A DNA stretch of 64,000 nucleotides from Diphasiastrum complanatum (taxonomy: Eukaryota; Streptophyta; Lycopodiopsida; Lycopodiales; Lycopodiaceae), in NCBI GenBank assembly GCA_029204225.1, contig CM055094.1, forward strand, positions 16,023,595 to 16,087,594. The letters are read 5' to 3'. Below, in pieces: positions 58,522-64,000 of this stretch. How positions within the stretch are numbered: position 1 is the stretch's first letter; every line of letters starts with the position of its first letter. A program made the position numbers and the translations under genes. The notes below the pieces were generated by a model. It was not told the DNA's origin. It did no database searches and worked only from the letters and a program-made list of their open reading frames with translations.

Positions 58522-59703
58522 GCTCTTTTGCTACCATAGATTCCATGGCTTTGTAGTTGGGGTGGCCCAGCCTTTTGTGCCACAATTCCACCTTTGATAA
58601 CTCCACCTTTGCCAAGTTAACACTCTCCACTGCAACATTAGCATCAAGCTTAAACAATCTACCTTGTTTAAAGCCTTTGGCTATACATTTATCATTTCTA
58701 AAGATGGAACAAACTTCATGCTTAACTTGTACATCGAGGCCATTATCCATTAACTGGCCAACACTAAGCAAATTCTTGGTTAACTTAGGAACATAAAGAA
58801 CATTATCAAGATTCATCCTTTTGGATGATCCAACATACAAGGGAATTGTTCCTATTCCACTTATCTTACATTCTTGACTACTTGCAGTATAGATTGATCT
58901 ACTTAAATCATTGTAAGAAAGGAAAGTGAAGAATATGTCCTTTTGATATGTCATGTGGGAACTAGCCCCACTATCAATCCACCAAGAATCATTGGTGTTG
59001 CACTTGGATGATGGTGGTTTGTTGGAAACCATCAAGGATGATTCCTCATCCTCCTCCTCCTCCTGATGTGCAATGTTGCTTTGTTTGCTCTCTTGTGCCT
59101 TCTTCTTCTTGAGACATTCTGATGCAAAATGTCCTTTCTTTCCACAGAAAAAACATTTGTACTTGGACTTGTCTTTGATCTTGCCCTTTGAGCTTGAAGC
59201 CTCATCCTCCTCCTTGGTCTCCTTGAAGTGCTTCTTCTTGCCATTGGTCTTCTTCTTGCCTTTGAATGAGAAATTAGCTTTCTCATCACCATCCTGCAGA
59301 GAAATAGCATTCATTCTTGCATTGGTATGCATCATCCTACACTCTTCAGCCACTAATACATTGCGTAGCTTTTCTATAGTGGGCAAAGTGTCTTGGATTG
59401 CAAAGCTTTGGACCAAATTTGTAAAGTCACTCCCTAGACCATTGAGGACAATCTGAACAAGCTCATTATCTTGAATCTTCTTTCCAATGGAAGCTAACTC
59501 CCGTCTGAGAGACTTGATTCTTAGCACATAGACCTGTGCACTCTCATTACTTCTCTTCATGCTTTGTAGAATCTGATTCCTAAGCATGAGAACCCTTGAA
59601 GTATTGCTAGACTCATAGATTGATTTTAGAGATCACCAAGCCTCTTTAGCACTGGTACAAGCTGATACTTCTCTCAATAAATCATTAGAGCTAATACTAT
59701 TCT
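58364..59703 (-). pseudogene. Copia gag C-terminus, protease and pre-integrase
   Basis: Starts inside gag (SSNDLLREVSACTSAKEAW, stop, then LKSIYESSNTSRVLMLRNQI) and runs 407 open codons: zinc knuckle CFFCGKKGHFASEC, protease NDSWWIDSGASSHMTY, NVLYVPKLTKNLLSVGQLMD and pre-integrase LWHKRLGHPNYKAMESM with CEACSLSKAHKLPF. The left break at about 59,703 is where the next copia begins, so that element may have inserted here. The family resembles the deleted copia at 46 kb. Confidence 0.85.
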
Positions 59704-59813
59704 ATTAGTACAAAGATCAGATACAATCCCGATTGAAGACACTGATATTAGTTTGATTTATTCAAACTTTCATCGTGTTCTCTGTGGAAAAGTAATTACT
59801 ATTTTTTTCTACA
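59704..59813 (+). repeat. Presumed 5' LTR end of a copia element
   Basis: The sequence ends TTTTTTCTACA one base before a primer site. Only about 110 bp separate it from the preceding copia fragment, so the LTR is short or truncated. No second copy was found near 63 kb. Confidence 0.5.
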
Positions 59814-59814
59814 G

Positions 59815-59826
59815 TGGTATCAGAGC
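59815..59826 (+). promoter_or_regulatory. Primer-binding site, initiator-Met tRNA
   Basis: TGGTATCAGAGC lies one base after the LTR end. A degenerate echo, ACAGTGATATCAGAAC, occurs about 40 bases further on. Confidence 0.88.
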
Positions 59827-59938
59827 ATAAGGAATTAAAACTAATACAGTGATATCAGAACAAATCAGATCATCCCTCTCAGAATTCTTCATACATCCAT
59901 CAGCAAACCGCTATTTGGAAGTTATTCAGAAATAGAAG

Positions 59939-60310
59939 ATGTCGTCCATCATCAATACTCAAGAAAAGATCACTACAATCTTGGACCCAGAAGGTTCAAA
60001 CTACCTGATTTGGAAATTAAAGACTTCACTCTTGTTGAAGGGCGAAGGTCTATGGCAATGGGTAGAACCAATTGAGAAGAAGCCAGAAGCTACTCCTGGC
60101 AAAGAACTTCGAGAATGGAGTTTAAAAAATGACAAAGCTATAGCAATTATTGTGTCAATGCATGACAATATAATGCTAGATCTTACATCAATTTCGAACG
60201 CAAAAAATTTATGGGAAGAATTGCGAACCAAGAATGAGACTCGATCTCGTAATCAGATCATGTTCTTGGAAGACCAAAGACCTAAACACATTCGTGCAAA
60301 AGATTAAAGA
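59939..60310 (+). pseudogene. Copia gag N-terminal part
   Basis: Opens MSSIINTQEKITTILDPEGS and continues NYLIWKLKTSLLLKGEGLWQ and NLWEELRTKNETRSRNQIMF. The frame ends in a stop at about 60,305 after a frame change. It is the usual start of copia gag directly after the leader. Confidence 0.85.
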
Positions 60311-60422
60311 TCTGTTTATTTCCTTGCAAAATTCTGGTGCATAAAATACAATTTCTAAGGAAAAATAGCTTAATTATTTTCTTCGAGCTCTACCCAGGTC
60401 ATTCCACACAACAAGAACCTTA

Positions 60423-61694
60423 TTGGCGAAAGATGTGACAATGACACTTCAAAAGGCAATAGACGGAGTTAAGGAGGAAGTAGAAGCTCGTGAACGCTAT
60501 GACGACAATGGTAATTCAAAAAATGCTCTATTTACTCAGAAGAATAAATCTTCTAAGAAGTCTAAGTTTAAGAGGGAGTCGTCTAAGAAGAATGAGTCTA
60601 AGACTAATGAGCAACAATCTGGAAAACAACAGAAGAATTCTAGTGATAAGAAGATCTGCAACAGATGCAGAAGATCATGTCACACAGAAGAAAAGTGTTG
60701 GCTAAATCCAAAGATTGAATGCATTCATTGTCATAAACGGGATCATGCAGTAATAGACTATTATCAAAATCCCAGAAACAAAAAGGAGCAGAATCGAAGC
60801 GAACCTTCAGATTCAAACTATGTTGAAGACAAAGTAGAGTGCTCCAAAGCAGCAGAAAACAGGGCAACAAGGAACTCAACAGCATGTGTTAGTGCTGATC
60901 TATGTTGTTCATCTAATTCAATTCGAGAAGTAGTACTTGATTTGGGAGCCACCTCACATTTTGTTTCCTCAACACAAATTTTGTTTGAGTACAAGAAGAC
61001 AAACTATTCGAGATTTATTATACTTGGAGACGGTTCTAAGCACGTGGTTGATGGAACTAGTGTATTATGGCTGGACACGAATCAGGGTGACAAGAAACTG
61101 AAGGAAGTTCTCTATGTCCCTACTCTTGATAAAGATCTTCTATCTGTTGCTAAGACAGTCGATACACGCATGTCAGTAACCTTCACAAAGAACTCTTGTA
61201 AACTGTTCGAGGAAGATTCTGATAACCTGGATGCTAAAGGCAACAGAGAAGGAAATTTATATCACTTGAACATTCAAACAAGAATTGAACAAGTCAATCA
61301 AACTCAGGAATCGACAGATGTATTGTGGCACAAAAGACTATGTCACATGAACATGGAAGCCTTATACCAAGCCAACAAAAGTCAGAGAATTCAAGGAGTC
61401 AAAATCAAAAGTAGAGATATTCAAACTACCTGCGAATCCTGTCTTAAAGGGAAAATGACTAGAACACCTTTCAGTAAGGATGTTTATAAAGCAAGTAAGG
61501 TACTTGAAATTGTACGTTCAGATATTTGTGGACCATTCGGAGTATTGTCGGTGGGTGATGCAAAGTACTTCATTACGTTTATTGCTGACTTTAGCAAGTT
61601 CGTTGTAGTATACTTTATTTGTACAAATCTGAAGCTTTCGAGAAATTCGTTGAGTATACGAATTGGGTTGAGAAGCAGACAAGCAATAAGCTGA
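60423..61694 (+). pseudogene. Copia zinc knuckles, protease, pre-integrase, integrase start
   Basis: 423 open codons. A complete CCHC knuckle CNRCRRSCHTEEKC is followed by a second one whose last Cys is Tyr (CIHCHKRDHAVIDY). The protease site reads VLDLGATSHFVSS, with Leu where Ser is usual in DSG. Then come VLYVPTLDKDLLSVAKTVDT, LWHKRLCHMNMEALYQ, CESCLKGKMTRTPF and the integrase start VRSDICGPFGVLSVGDAKYF. Changes near 61,620 shift the frame into the integrase core. Confidence 0.88.
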
Positions 61695-62539
61695 AGCAAA
61701 TGCGCACAGATCGTGGAGGTGAGTACATTTTTAACGAATTCAAAGCTTACTGTACTGATCGAGGTATTATGCACACAAAGACTGTATCTTACACACCTCA
61801 GCACAATGGAATAGCTAAATGAAGGAATCGTACACTGATGGAAGCTGCAAGGTGTATGATGGCTCATGCAAAAGCACCAAAACAGTTGTGGGTAGAAGCA
61901 GTGGCTACATCAAATTATCTTCAGAATCGTATTTTGAAATTTCGAATACCAAATAAAACTCCTCATGAGATATGGTGGAAGTCGAAGCCAAATCTTGCAC
62001 ATGTGCGAACATTTGGATGCACAGTGTATACGCACATACCAGATAAGCTGAGAAAGAAACTCGATAAAAAGACAGAACAAGATTTTCTGGAAGGATTCGA
62101 GTTACATTTTTCATATTATCGTGTTTATGTACCCGAAACTGGCAAGATAGATGTCAAATTTGATGAGTCGAAATACATAGCAGACAGTGATCTAGTCGGC
62201 TATGAAATTTTCAAAAATTATTATGAGCTACCAACAACAACAAAAGAAAAACAAGCAGAAGATGAAAGAGAGTTACCAGATTCAAAGGGAGGTCAAGATC
62301 GAGTGCCTGACAGACTCGAATCGCCAGTTCGAATTCCAGTAGAAAAGCTCGAATCAAAATCGAACTCGAAACTTGCAGAATCGAACTGGAAACCACCTAT
62401 GAGAAGATCAGACAGACAACGAAAACCACCAGAAAGGTTTGATCAGGATGTTTCTAATACAGCCATCGAATTTTGTGGATTCTCTGACGAACCTCAGACA
62501 TTCGAGGAAGCTGTAGATGGACCAGATAAAGATCGATGA
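61619..62539 (+). pseudogene. Copia integrase core and tail
   Basis: The core reads LKQMRTDRGGEYIFNEFKAY and TPQHNGIAK followed by a TGA at 61,820-61,822, then RNRTLMEAARCMMAHAKAPK. The tail has NLAHVRTFGCTVYTHIPDKL and a long charged linker ending in RRSDRQRKPPERFDQDVSNT. Glutamate of the D,D,E triad appears replaced or displaced at the K-stop position. Confidence 0.85.
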
Positions 62540-62548
62540 ATTCAGACA

Positions 62549-63060
62549 ATGGAGGACGAAATGTCATCCATGTATCAGAATAATGTATGGACACTTACAC
62601 CTATACTTGATTTCAGAAAATCAGTCAAGTGCAAGTGGATCTACAAGATCAAAACAGGTCCTGTTGGAGAAAACATCAGATACAAGGCAAGGTTAGTTGC
62701 TAAAGGACTTTCACAGAAGTATGGGATCGACTACACTGATACTTTCTCACCGGTAGTCAAACATACATCAATTCGCTTGTTATTCACGTATGTAGTGGCT
62801 CATGATTTGAAAATCCATATTGTGGATGAGAAGACTGCATTCCTGCACGCAAATTGGAAGAAGATTTATTCATGGACCAACCACTTGGTTTTGTAAACCA
62901 AGAATATCCAGAATACGGATGTCACATGAATAAAAGCATTTATGGTCTGAAACAAGCAGCCAGACAATGGTATAGAAAGAAGGACAAAGCACTACGTTCC
63001 ATAGGCTTCAAACCTCTATTTGTTGAATCAAATGTCTATATCAAACATGTCCGTGAATGA
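62549..63060 (+). pseudogene. Copia reverse transcriptase, truncated
   Basis: Reads SVKCKWIYKIKTGPVGENIR, RYKARLVAKGLSQKYGIDYT and HIVDEKTAFLHAN, then a frame change at about 62,860 to LFMDQPLGFVNQEY and MNKSIYGLKQAARQWYRK. It stops before the YVDD active site, so catalytic RT and RNase H are absent. Confidence 0.88.
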
Positions 63061-64000
63061 TAGAAGACAAAACCAAATATATAGGAAACAAACAAGAGTT
63101 TGAAACATGTCTTGCAAATAAACTTCTGAAGCTCCTAATATTTCGAAAGAAAAAACATATCCGTTAGATTAAAATTTTAGCATTTTCATCTCTTCGAAAG
63201 AGCAAGCGTATTACTTATGTTATAGAAAAGTAAAAGGACGGTGGACAACCGTGACATTGTGATTCGTGAAGCTGCTATGTGATGACAACAATCGATATAG
63301 AAAGAAATGAAGGAAACGACATTGCAACAACCAAAAGGCTCTCAACGATTTACAACAACATCGAATACATTACAAAGAAGATGCATTAACGACACATAAA
63401 GAAGGTGGTACTGATGTTTTGTTACCAGGAAAAGTCAAATCGTTGTTGACAGACCTTCACTGAATCGTCCAATGTCTCGTTATCTTGTTATCTGCATAGC
63501 AGTACAGCCACAAGCTGTCGCACATTGGGAGAGTGAGCTGCCCGACTCTAGTACAACAGAGTAGGCACCATGCCAGTTGTGGATCCACCTTCAATAGAGC
63601 AAGCACCGGCAGTCTAATTTGGACTTTCTCCCTAGGTGTTTTTTGCTTCAGAATGTCATTTGAATAGGTTCCTTCTTCTCCTTGTACATTCCCTTTGTTT
63701 GTTGAATCTCTACATTTTTCCTTTTTCCATGGGTCTGTTGTCTTCTTGTTGCCAATGCTTTGGTTGCTGGCCTTTTCATTGTTCTGTTGCTCTACTACTC
63801 ACTCTTTGTGGAGGTTTTCTTGTCTTTTCAGATGTTTTCGCTTTTTTCTGCCTACTTTTTTTTGCTGCCATGTTTAGCTTCTTGCTTCTTAGGTTACTCA
63901 ATTGATAGAAACTCATGTAGCTTTCATCATTTCTATGCTACCTTCTTGGCTATTCTTAGCTTGTTGTATATCCAAACTTTCCAGCCTGTTCGTTGCTCCA
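63061..64000. other. No recognised gene at the right edge
   Basis: T-rich open frames at 63,636-63,905 look like membrane segments only because of their base composition (many Phe and Leu codons from TTT/CTT). No LTR, tract or splice pattern was recognised. Confidence 0.45.

Noticed and set aside
63636-63905. Membrane protein gene at the right end
   Set aside because: The hydrophobic character follows from T-rich sequence, and two frames give similar results.

Overview
The window is nuclear DNA of a land plant with a large, transposon-rich genome. It has many spliced fragments, chromovirus Ty3/gypsy, Ty1/copia, hAT and LINE remnants, primer sites for plant initiator-Met tRNA, and a host gene with a very long intron. 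A gymnosperm or fern would fit; this is inference, not shown.

Left part (1-25,125). Two short minus-strand exons (24,744-25,125 and 741-881) match the N-terminal region of WDR91-type endosomal WD-repeat proteins and are in phase with each other. The roughly 23.9 kb between them reads as one intron filled with mobile DNA: a complete but dead chromovirus (992-7188), a multi-exon hAT transposase pseudogene (8.9-11.9 kb), a 403-bp TRIM element (12,995-13,397), a second hAT with a BED exon, a 5'-truncated LINE, a rearranged gypsy element (19.7-23.1 kb) and a copia fragment.

Most interesting: the TRIM has perfect 5-bp target duplications, 144-bp LTRs, an initiator-Met primer site and a polypurine tract. 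Each LTR carries a tRNA-type sequence with recognisable A and B boxes of an RNA polymerase III promoter and a foldable acceptor and T arm. It is analogous to Cassandra, which carries 5S rRNA in its LTRs, but with a tRNA-like module instead.

Middle (25-43.6 kb): upstream region of the WDR91-like gene, copia and gypsy fragments, a long region with no recognisable gene (31.2-36.1 kb), and a nearly complete copia element (36,094-40,737) whose primer site matches the anticodon half of initiator-Met tRNA rather than its 3' end. Next to it lies a compact six-exon host gene model (42,202-43,605, minus) for an unnamed, probably plastid-targeted protein, with one base too many in a C run.

Right part (44-64 kb): an unrecognised spliced or broken coding region, a deleted copia, a gag-only element with an unfamiliar second ORF, a possible mitochondrial insertion, and three further copia remnants. 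No gene here is transcribed jointly with another; apart from the two host genes and the unknown one, everything recognised is mobile DNA, nearly all disabled.
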